Source: Alentia gelatinosa (lineage: Eukaryota > Annelida > Polychaeta > Phyllodocida > Polynoidae). From it: DNA of 64,000 nucleotides. How positions within the stretch are numbered: the stretch's first letter is position 1; each line of letters starts with the position of its first letter. The notes beneath the pieces are model-generated. The model had not been told where the DNA came from. It searched no databases and was given only the letters and a program-made list of their open reading frames with translations. The translations under genes and the position numbers were made by a program. Shown piece by piece: positions 1 through 11,705 of the stretch. The stretch spans positions 89,991,801 to 90,055,800 of the forward strand of contig OX465582.1 of assembly GCA_950022655.1 (NCBI GenBank), in the 5' to 3' direction.

Positions 1-147
1 CGCCACTCGCTTGAGTTTGAGCTTATTTATGCAACTCATTTTGTTGGCTCCGTAATGTCACTCGTCTTCGACTCGTGAAATTATGGTGCCAACAAAATGC
101 GTGGCATAAATAAACTCAGACCCAAACTCGTGACGTCTCTTGATAAT
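1..147. repeat. Foldback palindrome, family Y (left edge cut by window)
   Basis: Left arm about 3-58 and right arm about 78-142 are imperfect inverted copies that share a 'TTTATTTATGCCAC' core. The apex at 59-77 reads CAC-TC-GTC-TTC-GAC-TC-GTG, which on the minus strand is a GAA triloop with a GA/GA internal mismatch. The same arms occur at 761-910 and 37020-37140. Confidence 0.75.
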
Positions 148-424
148 ATTTCGATAATTTGCTCTTCAACCATAGGCATATTTTGTATATATAAACAAAT
201 AGACTAGATATCTGATTCCATATGGTGACCGCATAGTCACTTTGTATACGATGTCATAAACAGGGTGCCATAGGCCATACAAGAAGCTGAATACGTTTTA
301 CTAAAATAAAGCACATTGCATGCATCTAATGCTATGTATGTATGTCTGGCTTCTAGAATCGTCTTTATTTATAAGAACGTCAAACCCAGAACATGCAACA
401 TTAGTAATACCATTCATATGCTCA
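148..424. other. AT-rich spacer, nothing recognised
   Basis: The segment has no coding signal. A short reading frame from 316 has no recognisable similarity and overlaps the next repeat. Confidence 0.5.
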
Positions 425-675
425 TATCTCGCCATTGGTATTTTCTCCCCATAGACTTAACATTGGGAACTCGTATTGAGTATTCAGGGAAAATATCCAA
501 CGGGGGATTATGTCACAAATGTTAGCCTATTAGTCAATGTGAAGGGTGAGATAAATTCAGAAACCTATTCAAGTTTATGGCCAGAGCTAGATCCCATCTC
601 ATTTGAATCACTACGTAATTCACACAGCTTTACTTTGTGAACTACTACCCTATTCAAACTCGATGGAATGCTATT

Positions 676-1255
676 GTAAAACTGGATGAGTTTTAATCTT
701 GGCCACCGTATTCCACGACTGGAGTTTGGCATAGTGACTTCATGAGGCAAAGCCGAGTAATATGAAGAGACGTCACGAGTTTGAGTCTGGGTTTATTTAT
801 GCCACGCATTATGTGGGCTCCATAATTTCACGAGTCGAAGACGAGTGATATTGCAGAGCCCACAAAATGAGTGACATAAGTAAACTCAAACTCAAACGAG
901 TGGCGTCTAGATTTTATCCTACCCCGTTTCCACATTTTTTCAGTATTAGAAAGTAATGGCATAAACAAAACTTTATGTCACACCCGTGACATAAGGAAAT
1001 CCCATGTTAAGCCTATGGCGTTTTTATTAGGGGTAGGATAAAGTCCGGAGCCAAAACTCCAGGAGTGGCATATGGTGGCCAAGACTAAAATGAATCAGGT
1101 TTTGATTTCATCCTACCCCGTCTCCTCGATTTTGGAATATTACGTGATAACAATTCTGTATGCCACTAGTGGCATATAAAACTCCGTATGGCAATCAGTG
1201 TGGCATACGGAAAATCAATGTTAAGCCTATGGGATTTTATATTAGGGGTAGGATA
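676..1255. mobile_element. Palindrome X plus B-tail inserted in palindrome P
   Basis: X arms are about 676-757 and 1045-1107, with an apex at 744-757 (GA-GGC-AAA-GCC-GA). The B-tail at 1109-1255 starts TATCC-type CATCCTACCCC and ends GGGGTAGGATA. The order and orientation match the intact copy at 58018-58309. Confidence 0.75.
758..1044. mobile_element. Palindrome Y plus B-tail inserted at the apex of X
   Basis: The Y apex at 829-847 reads CACGAGTCGAAGACGAGTG. Its B-tail is 915-1040, with TATCCTACCCC and GGGGTAGGATA ends. X sequence resumes directly afterwards. In the uninterrupted X at 58018-58152 the flanking sequences are contiguous. Confidence 0.75.
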
Positions 1256-1295
1256 AAAAGCTCTGACCCTAAACTTTCATAGGTTTCCTCTATAA

Positions 1296-1594
1296 AACCT
1301 GTGTGAAACAGATGCAGGGGATCCCCCTCTTTTATTCGCCCGCACCTATAGCATGTTCAACAAGTCCGTTTTTAGATAATCAGGGCATGATGTCAGGATC
1401 GACTAATGAGGATGATTCAATGTTTGAGAGGGGTGCAATTTGCGAATCTGTGTCAGAGAATCATGCGATCACACGGGATTATTGATCAGGGACTGGATTC
1501 AGAGCTGTTCTAAAATTAGCGAGGTAAATGGTCCCCTGTGAATGCAAGCTATTATGAGCACTGATTGATATTCACTCGACAAGGGTATAAATAT
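1296..1594. other. Unassigned spacer
   Basis: This is unique-looking sequence with a 60-codon reading frame (1303-1485) that has no recognisable motif. I do not call it a gene. Confidence 0.4.
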
Positions 1595-2620
1595 CCTTTT
1601 ACAAACTGTTAATTCTATACTACTACAATGGCTTCTAGATAACTGTCAATTCTATACTACTACACTTGCTTGCATTTCTACACGAGGGCTATGGCCAGGG
1701 GAAGACCACCATTCCTGTACTACTACCAGGGCCTGTAGAAAACTGTTATTGCTATATTACTGCATGGTCTGAAGACAAATATCATTCCTATACCATCACC
1801 AGGGCCTGTAGTTCAGTCATTTTAAGTACTACCATGACATGTAGAAAACTGTTATCTCTATACTACTGCCATTGCCTGTAGAAAACTCTCTTTTCTATAC
1901 TACTACCAAGGCCTGTAGAAACCCCTCCCTTCTCTATTATTACTGGGGCCTGTGGAAAAGTGTTATCTGTGAACCATCTTCGAAATCTAAATCGTGCTAA
2001 CGATTACTCCACAATGCACACCACCTGTCTAAGATTTGTTCCCGATGACAAAGCTGTATCGTGTGGTGTCTACCACATTCAATCAAGAGGTGCGTCCGGA
2101 CCGTGATCACCTTTTTTGTATCTAAAATCAATTACCATGCACGCCGATGTTCCTAGTCTAGACGTTTGTCCCCGGCATAGAGGTTCATGATCGTATACGA
2201 TTTATGATATTCTGCATCGTAGTAGGTAGGGGCCAGGCCTAATACTACCAAGGTCTGAGAAATCTGTTATTTCCTTACTACTACCATGGGTTGTAGAAGG
2301 GTCATTCAATATTACCAACTTGGTATGGAAAAGAATTACCGTTTCTATGGTTCTATCATAAACTAGGGACAATTGTCATTTTATATGGCTAAAATGGCCT
2401 GGGGAAAACTGTCATTTTCATACCACTTTCATGACCTGGGTAAAACTGTCTTTTCTATACTACTATAATGACCTGGGAAAATCTGCCATTTCTACACTTC
2501 TCCCATTACCTCAGCAAGAGTTGATACACCTCTAAAACGCTGCCAATCACTGGTAAAACAATGAATTCTATACTAAAAAAGTGACCTGTGGAAAATTGTC
2601 AATTCGAGGATATCACAACA
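1595..2620. repeat. Degenerate tandem repeat, interrupted
   Basis: Units of roughly 35-45 bp with the core 'CCTGTAGAAAACTGTTAT...CTATACTACTACCA' fill 1595-1962 and 2245-2620. The array is broken by a separate element at 1963-2244. Short reading frames here arise from the repeat. Confidence 0.7.
1963..2244. mobile_element. F3-related element inserted in the tandem repeat
   Basis: The right end 'CATCGTAGTAGGTAGGGGCCAGGCC' type sequence near 2213-2238 resembles the F3 terminal repeat. The internal text 'CCCGATGACAAAGCTGTATCG' matches a motif near 10990. Array sequence resumes on both sides. Confidence 0.5.
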
Positions 2621-2805
2621 CTGACTGAGGGGAAAAAAGAACTATGACACACTATGATGCGGGAAATGTTACATCGTGGTGCGTCGGAAGATACTGGGCC
2701 CAGGTTTTACACTAGGGGTAGAACATAAAGGTTGAAATTCGCTGAGCTACATCTGTCTGAGGAACCAGCTTAGATCTTTCACTGGTTCCCTAGTTAACCT
2801 TTAGT

Positions 2806-3172
2806 AAGAGGTGGGGTACCACTCAACCTAGATGTTCCCCATCATAGCCAATCGTATAGCTGGATACATTCAGTGCGAAGAGTGGACTTGCAGAGATATG
2901 CACATTTTCAACTTAATAACTGAAAGTTTAGGTTGAACAGAGCAGGTCTCTACTGAGGCTCAACAACCCAGTCCTTGCGAATTCATGGATATTTTAGGTG
3001 ACATAAGAACATTGCTGGAAGTTTTGGGTATTACAGAATGGTTGCTTTATTGTTAAAAACTACCTTGATTATATAAAGTTTCTAAAATTGTTGAATAAGT
3101 TTAAGACATGATCTTGCTACAAGCGAAAGGTTGAAAATCAACTGAAAAGTAGAATTCTGTAAACCCTGTGAG
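2806..3172. repeat. Dispersed repeat, copy 1 of 2
   Basis: This is colinear over its whole length with 23091-23371. Shared blocks include 'AGAGTGGACTTGC', 'GGTCTCTACTGAGGCT' and 'CTGTAAACCCTG'. There are no obvious terminal inverted repeats. It may be a fragment of a longer retroelement, but no coding part is seen. Confidence 0.7.
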
Positions 3173-3179
3173 CCTTACT

Positions 3180-3440
3180 GTTCAGAGCGAGAAGATTCTG
3201 AGACGGGGGGATTTATCCTCCACCCCGCCTTGCGGTGTCGGGCTCGGAGATGGCTGCCGCCTCTGATCTAGGCTAATCTCTTTGAGTCCCCGAGATTAAG
3301 GATAATCCTGGGCTGGGCTGCGCATCATCTGGGCTTAATTAATGACGCCGACCTGGGAGAGAGCAGTCGTCAGTCTTAATGAGTGGGCTGATTGGTGTGA
3401 GCTGCTCAGAGGCCGGCTGGCTCGACAGTCATTAGCCGAG
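3180..3440. other. Non-repetitive segment with homeodomain-like sites
   Basis: This block is GC-richer and non-repetitive. It carries GGATTAAG/GGATAATCC and TTAATTAATGA motifs and stands out from the repeats on both sides. It is a candidate conserved noncoding element or enhancer, by inference only. Confidence 0.3.
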
Positions 3441-4590
3441 CGACTCATGAGGCGACTCGTGTATACACTGACGCGCAGGGCAAAGTACGAGGATCTTGTT
3501 AATGAGTGACTAGTCTGCTGACCCGTGTGTACACACCAACCTACAGGGCAAAGAACGAGTCATTTATCTGCTGTCATGTGTACACATTAACCTGCAGGGC
3601 AAAGTATGAGCAACTTGTCCACGAGCGACTAGTCAGCTGACCCATGTACACACCAACCCGCAAGGCAAAGTATGAGGATCTCATCGACGAGTGACTAGTT
3701 AGCTGATCCTTGTGCACTCCATCTGGCAGGGCAAAGTACGACCATCTCGTTCAATAATGACTAGTCAGCTGGCCTGTGTACACACCAATGCACAGGGCAA
3801 AGTATGAGGATCTTGTTAATGAGCGACTAGTCAGCTGACCTGTGTACCCACCAACCCCCAGGGCAAAAAATGAGCATCTCATCAACGAGTCTCTCATCAT
3901 GAGTACACACCAACCCAGAGGGCAAAGGACGAGTATCTCGTTAATGAATGACTTGTCAGCTGACCTGTGCAGACACCAACTGCAGGGCAAAGTATGAGCA
4001 TCTTATGAACGAGCGACTAGTCAGTTGACCCATGTGTACACCAACTCACAGGGCAAAGTACAAGCAACGAATGGCTAGTCAGCTGAGCTATGTACATACA
4101 AACCCACAGAGCAAAGTACAAGCTACTTGTTAATGAGCATCTTATTAACGAGTAAGTAGTCAGCTGACCCATTTACACACTAACCCGCAGAGCAAAGTAC
4201 GAGCGGCATGACAACCAGCGACTAGTAAGCTAACCTGTGCAGACACAAACCAGCAGAGAAAAGTACAAGCATCTCGTTAACGAGTGACTAGTCAGTTGAC
4301 CTGTGTAAAGGGCAAAATATGAGGATCTTGTTAATGAGTGACTAGTCAGCTGACCCATGTAAACCCTAACCCGCAGGGCAAAGTATGAACATTTCATTAA
4401 CAAATACTTAGTCAGATGACCTATGCACACACCAACTCGTAGGGCAAAGTACAAGTATCTCGTCAACTAGTTGTGACTAGTCAGGTGACCTGTATACACA
4501 AACCCTGAGGGCAAAGTATGAGCATCTCGTCAACGAGTGACTAGTCAGCTGACCTGTATACACACCACCCTGCAGGGCAAAGGAGGTTGT
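3440..4590. repeat. Minisatellite, about 60-67 bp unit
   Basis: Roughly 17 degenerate units share 'GACTAGTCAGCTGACC', 'ACACACCAACC' and 'GCAGGGCAAAGTATGAG'. The minus-strand frames at 3751-3990 and 4230-4466 are shadows of the repeat. Confidence 0.9.
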
Positions 4591-4714
4591 ATGTGACTAG
4601 TCAGATACTACATCTTAAGCAGCTTTCATAGGTATATAAGGATTTTGTTTTTAAAGACAAATGCTGGTAGTTGGGTGATTTCTGAATTCTATTGATTTTT
4701 GCAAATAACTCCAT

Positions 4715-5035
4715 ATAAGTTCCATATATTAGCAAATAGAAAATGCAAAAGACTTGGCATGTCAGCATGCTAACTTCTATGGGAAAGCCATCTGAAAATA
4801 TAAGTGCTTAACTATTGTTGTCTATGGGAAACTGCAATATTTTGACTTTGTTGCTAAATGACACTGATGTTCTATTTCTATATTCAAATAATTCTGGATT
4901 ATGAGAGATGGGGACATGTACAAATGAGAAATGCTAAAAAAAATACCATGCTAATTTCTATGGGAAGGACATCTGAAGAAGAAAAGTGCTTAACTATTGG
5001 TGTCTATGGGAAACTGCTATATTTTCATGAAACCA
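4715..5035. repeat. Direct duplication, offset about 183 bp
   Basis: Two copies (about 4715-4850 and 4900-5035) share 'CATGCTAA(C/T)TTCTATGGGAA', 'GTGCTTAACTATTG' and 'GTCTATGGGAAACTGC'. Confidence 0.75.
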
Positions 5036-5159
5036 GCACCAGTGTTTACACAGGGGGCAGTGCGATACCTACCCGCATTTGTCTTTAAGTTACTTCTCAG
5101 ACAACACTCTTTGTATTGAACGTAACAGAGAAGCTAATCAAATAAAGTTGTGGTTGTGT

Positions 5160-5215
5160 AATATAATTGAGCATAATTTGCGCATGCGCGCGGCACTGCC
5201 TCCCTGAGTAAATTG
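5160..5215. promoter_or_regulatory. NRF1-like palindromic site
   Basis: TGCGCATGCGCGC near 5180-5192 matches the known NRF1 consensus in otherwise AT-rich sequence. No gene start is recognised next to it. Confidence 0.3.
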
Positions 5216-5614
5216 AGCAGACAGATTAAACACACAACAACGACCTACATCCATCTGCTACACCCAGTAGGCTCCACAGAAAGTTCACCAAGACTTGGCA
5301 GAAGTTAGCAAAGAGCCCCAGAGGAAATGGAGTTAGAGTTCCCCCGAAAGGGTTGGTTCCACTGGACCGACGGTAACCGATTTCGTAGCGAGACAATCGG
5401 GGATCATTATCGGATGCCCTAGAATTTCTCAAATCTTTGAAAATGGTCATTTATTAAACTATTATTGTCAGAATTAAATAAATTACAATAGGTGAGCTTC
5501 CTCTTAAGGGCCCAGGAACAATTGATCGGGTGAGAAATCGGCCTGGTGGAGCACCCCCTTAAAGGAGCGGTTGTGAACATTGTCTATGCTACAGAAACTT
5601 TGTGTGGGAGTAAA
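5216..5614. other. Unassigned spacer
   Basis: The stretch shows no gene signal. A 74-codon minus-strand frame (5226-5450) has no recognised motif. Confidence 0.4.
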
Positions 5615-6089
5615 CCTTAGCAGAGCAGGACTGCAATACTGGGCATGGAGAACGAGTTCCCAATGTTAATCCTATGGGACACAAATACCAGGGGTAAGAC
5701 AAAGATATTGTACTCCATCCTTGTGTATATGTACATAATATTGACTGGTTTCAGATACAAGCGGCCGTAAACTCAGAGGAGTTGACACGTAGTAAAATCC
5801 GAGCGCAGGTGAAGATATATCACAGAGTTAACTCCGAGGAGCATAGAACTGCTTTAGTCAGAAACCAATCAATATTGAGTTTATCATCCACCTTTTCCCG
5901 ACAAGTGGCATACTGAGGAGAATTTTTCTGAGGAGAATGACGTCTCCCCAAATAAACTCGCAGAGAGTTGAATGGAAAAATCCCATCTCGCACGATGACA
6001 TTTGTACCCAATATATCTGCATGCTGTGGGTATACGTAGATACAAGCTCCCCATGTCTTTTCTTCGGGCACTGTGTATTAAGTGGATAA
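5615..6089. repeat. Composite foldback: C-tail, palindrome G, K-tail
   Basis: A truncated C-tail (5615-5702) is followed by palindrome G (5738-5877). The G arms carry 'ATTGACTGGTTTCAGA' and 'CTGAAACCAATCAATA'-type ends. A K-tail (5882-6089) ends in 'TGTATTAAGTGGATAA'. The same three-part order occurs at 43540-44012. Confidence 0.75.
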
Positions 6090-6640
6090 TGCCAACCAGA
6101 ACGATCTGAAGGATGGAAAATACAATATCCCTGTATATACCCACGGCGCGTAACCCAAACATCTCCAGTCTTTCCGGTTCCTTAAACAATGACCAAAAGT
6201 CGTCTGGTTCGGTTAGCAGCCGACAAGTGACCAAATTCCCGCCAAGCCCAGCCAATAAGACGTTACAACAAGCTCCCGCGGCAAACCAAGATGGAAAAGT
6301 AGCAACCGTATTTCAGGCTGGCCTGGCCACGAAGCGAACCCACCGGCCCTGCAAACACCTGACCACAGGGGCTGGGAACTGATGCAATATGTCCCCATCC
6401 CCGTGGACATATTGGCCCCGGTTCAGACGCCCAGCGGAATGCTGGCCAACGCTTCATTTGTCGCCAGTAACCAGCTTCGGCCTGGGGCGCCCCCAAACGG
6501 GCAAAGTCGACAACAAGGGCGGCGGGCACTCTCCCAGCAGAGATCCTGCGCTCTACTTCCTGTGGCCGCTTGTATCTCTTCTGCCCCAACCTGCCTGTTT
6601 GGGTCCAAATCTGGCCTATACACCAGTTTTTTTAAATATC
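6090..6640. other. GC-richer segment with a shared 45-bp motif
   Basis: A block around 6190-6240 (AGTCGTCTGG ... AGCAG-CGAC ... AAATT) recurs around 20414-20465, so at least part is a dispersed repeat. Overlapping frames on both strands up to 125 codons lack any recognised domain and are not called genes. Confidence 0.4.
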
Positions 6641-7009
6641 CTAAATTCGAAGGGCTTTTTGGGGTATTTTATGTTCTACTTGCAAATAGAGATAAACATA
6701 TCTATATGGTAAATAATATACACTCGTTTCTGTTAGGATTTATGTCAAATGAGACATAATCTCTGGGATTAATTTCTACAGTGGAAAGCACCTTATATGT
6801 GGCAGGGTTTTGTTTTGCCAATAATGCCCATGTGCTCCTTTGACGGAGCAGACTAATCAACTATGGATTCCCATTGTAAAATGGTTTAAGTCTGAAAAGG
6901 AAACAGCTGGATTGTCTGTGAAGCTCCTTTAAAAATTCCTATATTTCCATAATCATGATATCTGAGTTGTTTGACTTGTAAAACTTTTGACAGTTGCCTT
7001 GTTTTGATT
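6641..7009. other. AT-rich spacer, nothing recognised
   Basis: I see no repeat family, palindrome or coding signal here. Confidence 0.4.
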
Positions 7010-7270
7010 CTGAAATATTGAATCTGAGCTTTGGGTTGGGGCAGAGACTAGCTAGTGCCGGCGTCGCGAAAGATCTGGGAGGAGAGTGGGCGGCGGGCGG
7101 CTGGCAGGGAGGGGAGCATTACATGGTTGACAGAGCAGTGCAATGCATTGTGGGGGCCCACTTCAAGGGCTGCAACGCTCGGCTTTTTTAGCCTAGCTTT
7201 AGGCGGTGAATTTCGGGGAGGGTTGTCAAGCGGAAGAAGTGTGATTAAACGGCACGATCCGCTGTTGTGA
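7010..7270. other. GC-rich non-repetitive block
   Basis: CpG-containing sequence with GGCGGGCGGC and ATGCATTGTGGG motifs stands out from AT-rich flanks. Two overlapping short frames have no homology signal. It could be a regulatory block. Confidence 0.25.
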
Positions 7271-7589
7271 ATTCATTGGGGTGAGGTTTTGGAGGGAGCT
7301 TAGAGCTGGACAAAATGTACGGCTATATTGGATTAGATTTATCCACTGAGCCGTGTAGAAAATAATTGACAAGTTGTCCAAAAACACACTGTGATTAGAT
7401 TGTTTGAAATATTTTTGATTCGCGCATTTTCTGTGTTTTGTATGGGAAATCTCTTGAGAGAAATCGGCACCCCGATTTCTTCTAAACAATTATGTGTTTT
7501 GATTTTGTTGCAGATAGCATAGGAACTTCTGTGAATATGATATCATATGAGGCAATGCATGCTGGTAATGCACGGCAAAGGATTTATAT

Positions 7590-7965
7590 TATCCTATCCC
7601 TCATATAAATCTCCATAGACTTAACATGGTGTAACTATATGCTATGGTTATGCCATAAAACATTGATATGCCATGCTTGACATATGAAGTTAAAAACATG
7701 TGATGGGCAGGATAAAATATAAATGTCATTCAATTTCATATTATTCTTTACATAGCATTCATTGTCTTCCCCTACAGATATCACTCAGTTCTGCTTTGTG
7801 ATACCATACCATATCCATACATAGTTCCAATAGGTTTACTCTGGACACTATGTATTGGTTGAATAATACAACATATCCGTATGGAGCGACTATTCCAATA
7901 CCGAATTCCTATAGGTTTACTATGGGCATATTTTATTAGGTGGACAATAAAGTTATGGAACGCTC
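7590..7965. repeat. B-tail, truncated palindrome W, K-like segment
   Basis: The B-tail is 7590-7714. Palindrome W starts at about 7720 and is cut just after its apex (7775-7795, CAC-TC-AGT-TCT-GCT form). A K-related segment follows ('GGACACTATGTATTGG', 'TATTAGGTGGACAATAA'). Confidence 0.65.
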
Positions 7966-8014
7966 TCTCAAAGCAATTTGAAAAGCTTGTACCACGGGGT
8001 TAAAAAGGTCATTT

Positions 8015-8170
8015 AGGGGTCATCCATAAGGTATGTACAAAGAATTTCTGAAATTTCGGACCCCCCCCCCCCCCCCTTGTAGGCAAAAAAAATGAAAATA
8101 ACAGGGCCCAAGATTTCCAAGATTTGTGCCCCCCTCAGTGCGCATGCGTAGAACTTTATAGATGGCCCCT
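8015..8170. mobile_element. MITE with AGGGGTCATCCATAAGGTA ends
   Basis: The left end AGGGGTCATCCATAAGG and the right end CTTTATAGATGGCCCCT are inverted copies about 155 bp apart. A C16-18 homopolymer lies inside at about 8060-8077, with an NRF1-like TGCGCATGCG near the right end. Confidence 0.65.
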
Positions 8171-8724
8171 CAGGCAAAGATTATTAATAAGAATATAGGT
8201 TTACGGCATTGTGAAACACCGCCATATTCACCGTAAAATATGTAATAATGACTATAGTCATAAACATCGTCGACATTTTTGTGGAAGTGCAACTGTACAA
8301 GTTGAACACGATTTATCAATAAAAACAAAATTTATTTGAAAATCAGCAAATCTAAAACTATGAATTTGACACATATTTCAATACTGGTGCCTTCTAAATG
8401 TTCTGTTTCAATTCTTTTAATATGTTTGTCTAAATATATGTTCCCTTTTCTGTCGGTCAATGACCGTATTCGGTAGCAGCATGCACCCAATCTTAAGGAA
8501 CAAAAAGCATACATTCTCCCGCTAGAAGAACATCCATACTAACCTAATGGAGATAACCTCTGGGGAAGGTTCCATGGCATATATCACTGAAGATATACAA
8601 TCTTCCCTGTCTTAGAGGCACCGGGGGATTTGGGAGGGAGAACACAGACATTCTTGTCAGTCCCCCCCCCCCCCCCAAATTGACCTGTCATATCTTTAAA
8701 ACGAACCCGACTCCACTCGCTATA
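8171..8724. other. Spacer with poly-C tract
   Basis: AT-rich sequence with a second C-homopolymer at about 8663-8677. No gene is recognised. Confidence 0.4.
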
Positions 8725-9829
8725 CAATAACAGTGTTTACACTAGACGATAGGAAGCCAAAGTGAACCCGCTGAAACCACAGATACCCGTTTACGAAACA
8801 TCATTTCCGGTGGCCCGCAAGAACGAGGCTTAGTACTAAACCTATGGGGGTTTGAGGCTAGACTTTCGCTTTTGGTCTCTTTTGTTATTTTCGAAGTGAG
8901 GTTTACTACTATCGTCTCTGAATAACTCTGTTTCGAAACTACGATGACAGTTGTTAAGTTTATTAGAAATTTGGATCTAAAAGATTGGAGAATGACACAT
9001 ATAATCTCGAACCTACATAGTCAAAGTACTGAGCGCCTATACCCGGAAATGGTATTTTGTAACCGGCTATCTGTGGTTGCAGCGGGTTCACTTTGGCTCC
9101 CTATTACGGGCGGTGATTCGTGAATTGTGCACCACCAGACGACTTTCAGAATTAGAAGGCTGGGAATCTTCTAGTGTAAACACCATATGCGTGGCGACTG
9201 CAGATCGGCTGAAAATATCATTTTACGCAATATGACACAACCTGGCGACTATAGGCCCGTTTCCATTGGCCGACGAAAACGGTGTGGATTTTTTTAGTTC
9301 CCGTAAAACCCCATTCTATTGGCCATCACCGATCTACAGTCAGAAACCACCAAATGCACTGCTGACGCAAAATGGGAATAGGATATCAGGAGAACACAAT
9401 TGAAAAGCGATATATGAAGCGCTCTGACACTGGCGTCTATTTTAATCTGGTTTTTTAATCGTCTAGACTGGTAGCGATTCTATAATAACTCAGTCATCCA
9501 CCACCCCCAGTTTCGGCCCGAAACGTGTGTGATGCATCGACGACCACAACTTTTAACTTAACCCTTCTTTACCCGCTATTTTCTAATGGGAAATAGATGC
9601 ATTCACCTGTAGTTTGGCCAGGGTTAACCCTCAGGAGTCACCGCCCATAATTCGTCCAGTGTACAGTAGCCGACATCCCGGCGTTTACACTAGACGACTA
9701 AATACATGGCGACTGTAGATCGCCAGGCCAATAGTCGTCAGGTGGTGGCAATGTCAATCGCAAAAGTTGTCGACCTCAGAATGAACTTAAGCGTTGACAT
9801 TGTTACTATAAGTTTTCACAGAATCGCCG

Positions 9830-10314
9830 CCTGTGTAGACGACTAATTTAAACTAGCTCGAAATAGCCAGAGCGCGTCCAATAGTCCAAGTGGTGCCTAA
9901 GGCCCGGCGTCCACCTACTACAATAGAAATTTAGACCTACCGATATGGCACCGATATAAAATGCAAACATCGCAGACATATCGGGAAGGTGCAAAATCGT
10001 AGACATATGTCTAGACATGCCAATCCACCATGCGTTGTATGGGGATTTTATCGGTGTCTAATCGCAGAAACCTGGTCAACTGCCCCGATATTAGGTGACC
10101 TTCCGACGCGATTTAGATTTTTTATCGGAAGATGCATCGTAGACCATATTGGAACCATATTGTAGTAGGTGGACGCCGGGCCTAATTGTATTATCTGACT
10201 TAGTCAGATGATCTGCTGTCGCCACACGCTTGGCGTTTACATTATAGACGATTTCTAGCTTTTTCCTGCTAAAAGTCGTCAGGCAGTGCAAAATGCCAAA
10301 ATCCCTGGCCAGAA
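9830..10314. repeat. Segmental duplication, copy 1
   Basis: The 485-bp segment including an F3 element is repeated at 12876-13360 with only about a dozen differences. The copied block extends past both F3 ends, so it was not made by F3 transposition. Confidence 0.85.
9901..10183. mobile_element. F3 MITE, copy 1
   Basis: The ends GGCCCGGCGTCCACCTACTA and TAGTAGGTGGACGCCGGGCC are perfect inverted repeats. TAA flanks the element directly on both sides, a 3-bp duplication as in PIF/Harbinger elements. No transposase is encoded. Confidence 0.8.
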
Positions 10315-11128
10315 CCGCCTAGTGTAAACACCAGGTCAGGTGAACAGCAGGAAGTAATATGTTCCTCATTTAAATGAACATAAATCGTCTAGTGTAAACA
10401 CTTGGTGTGCCTCTTGTGGCAGCCATAATTGTGGCTGATATTGTGTAAACGAGCACCACCTGACAACTATTGCCTAGACGATCGACAGTTGTCAAGATTT
10501 TAGTCGTCTAGTGTAAACGCCAGGTAAGTTCGAACCAGTCCACCACCAGTGAAATATAAGACCTGTTTCAAATTGCAGATTTTTGGCTTCCGATAGATTT
10601 GTCAGATACCACTGACCGATTATGAAACTTTTTTCGTCAAAAATCTGTACGTCGAAACATGAATTAAAAGGTCCACGACCGATCTATATTCCGAAATTTT
10701 GCAATTTTCCTGACAAATTTGTCACTGACGAATTCAAAATGGGTTGATTTTGTTGGGAATTGTTAGTTTTACAATAATCAACAAAAGGACGTGTAAACAG
10801 AACATCACTACACAATATCTTTACCTTCGATTTTTGGCCCTCCCACCACCAACCCCATATTTGCATATTAGATAGTCTGGCTGCTAAGGGTCGGTGTCCA
10901 CTGAGCTCCCAATACACACCGATATGCGCTACGATACCATGTTACCATGTCTCTGCTAGGATTAAAAATGTGGGTCTATGATTTCGTCCCGATGAAAAAC
11001 CTGTATCGTGAGGTGTCTACATTTTCACCATGTTGAAATAATGGTCTGATTTACGTCGCAATTTAGCACAAACTGACGACTATCAAACACGCTCTGACGC
11101 CGGCAACTATTTCAAGCCGCCTTGAATT

Positions 11129-11412
11129 AGGTCCTGCTTCCACCTACTACGATATGGCTCCGATATGGTCTACGATGCACATCCCGATAAAAAATCAAAA
11201 TCGCGTCGGAAGGTCACCTTATATCGGGGCAGTTGACCACGTTTCTGCGATTAGACACCGATATAAACCCCATACAATGCGTGGTGGCTTGGCATGTCTA
11301 GACATATGTCTACGATTTTGCACCTTCCCGATATGTCTCCGATATATGCTTTTTGTATCGGTGCCATATCGGTAGGTCTAAATTTCTATCATAGTAGGTG
11401 GATGCCAGGCCT
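11129..11412. mobile_element. F3 MITE, copy 2 (inverted)
   Basis: The ends GGTCCTGCTTCCACC and GGTGGATGCCAGGCC are flanked by TTA on both sides. The interior matches the other F3 copies in inverse orientation. Confidence 0.75.
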
Positions 11413-11705
11413 TAGTCATCTAGACAGGCTGGGATTCTGTGTCGTCAGTGTAAACGCACAGGTACATTCTGAGGTAGACGACTTTTGAGGTGGACATTGC
11501 CACCACCAGACAACTGGCTTGATGATCTACAAATTGCAAAATGCCAGAATCACCGGCCAGAATCTTCTAGTGTAACCGCCGGGTAAGGTCGACGACTGTT
11601 GCGATGGACATTGCCACCACTTGACGACTATTGGCATGACGATCTACAGTCGCCACGTATTTAGTTGTCTAGTGTAAACACCGTGTAAATGTCGCCGATC
11701 ATTTT

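Larger units (their letters stand above)
425..1295. repeat. Three-level nested foldback element
   Basis: A C-tail (425-553) is followed by the left arm of palindrome P (556 to about 675). The matching right arm of P appears only at 1257-1295. Between them lie palindrome X plus a B-tail, and X itself is interrupted by palindrome Y plus another B-tail. Intact copies at 57128-57388 (C-tail plus P) and 58018-58309 (X plus B) show how the pieces fit. Confidence 0.8.
8725..11705. repeat. Cluster of F5 TIR elements with F3 insertions
   Basis: The motif GGCGTTTACACTAGACGA, or its inverse TCGTCTAGTGTAAACGCC, recurs at about 8731, 9168, 9682, 10245, 10385, 10507, 11565 and 11668, marking many nested or abutting short TIR elements. 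Internal blocks such as 'GGCGACTGTAGATCG' and 'GGTGGTGGCAATG' recur too. Boundaries of single copies are not resolvable by eye. Confidence 0.6.

Noticed and set aside
5884..6255. FW-containing minus-strand frame considered as a possible last cholinesterase exon
   Set aside because: It lacks the family's DPN start, the WP motif and the conserved Cys before FW, and lies in repeat-related sequence.
8060..8077. Poly-C runs (also about 8663, 32060, 46848)
   Set aside because: Simple homopolymers, possibly with length errors; one lies inside a MITE and one inside an inverted repeat, but no independent meaning is evident.
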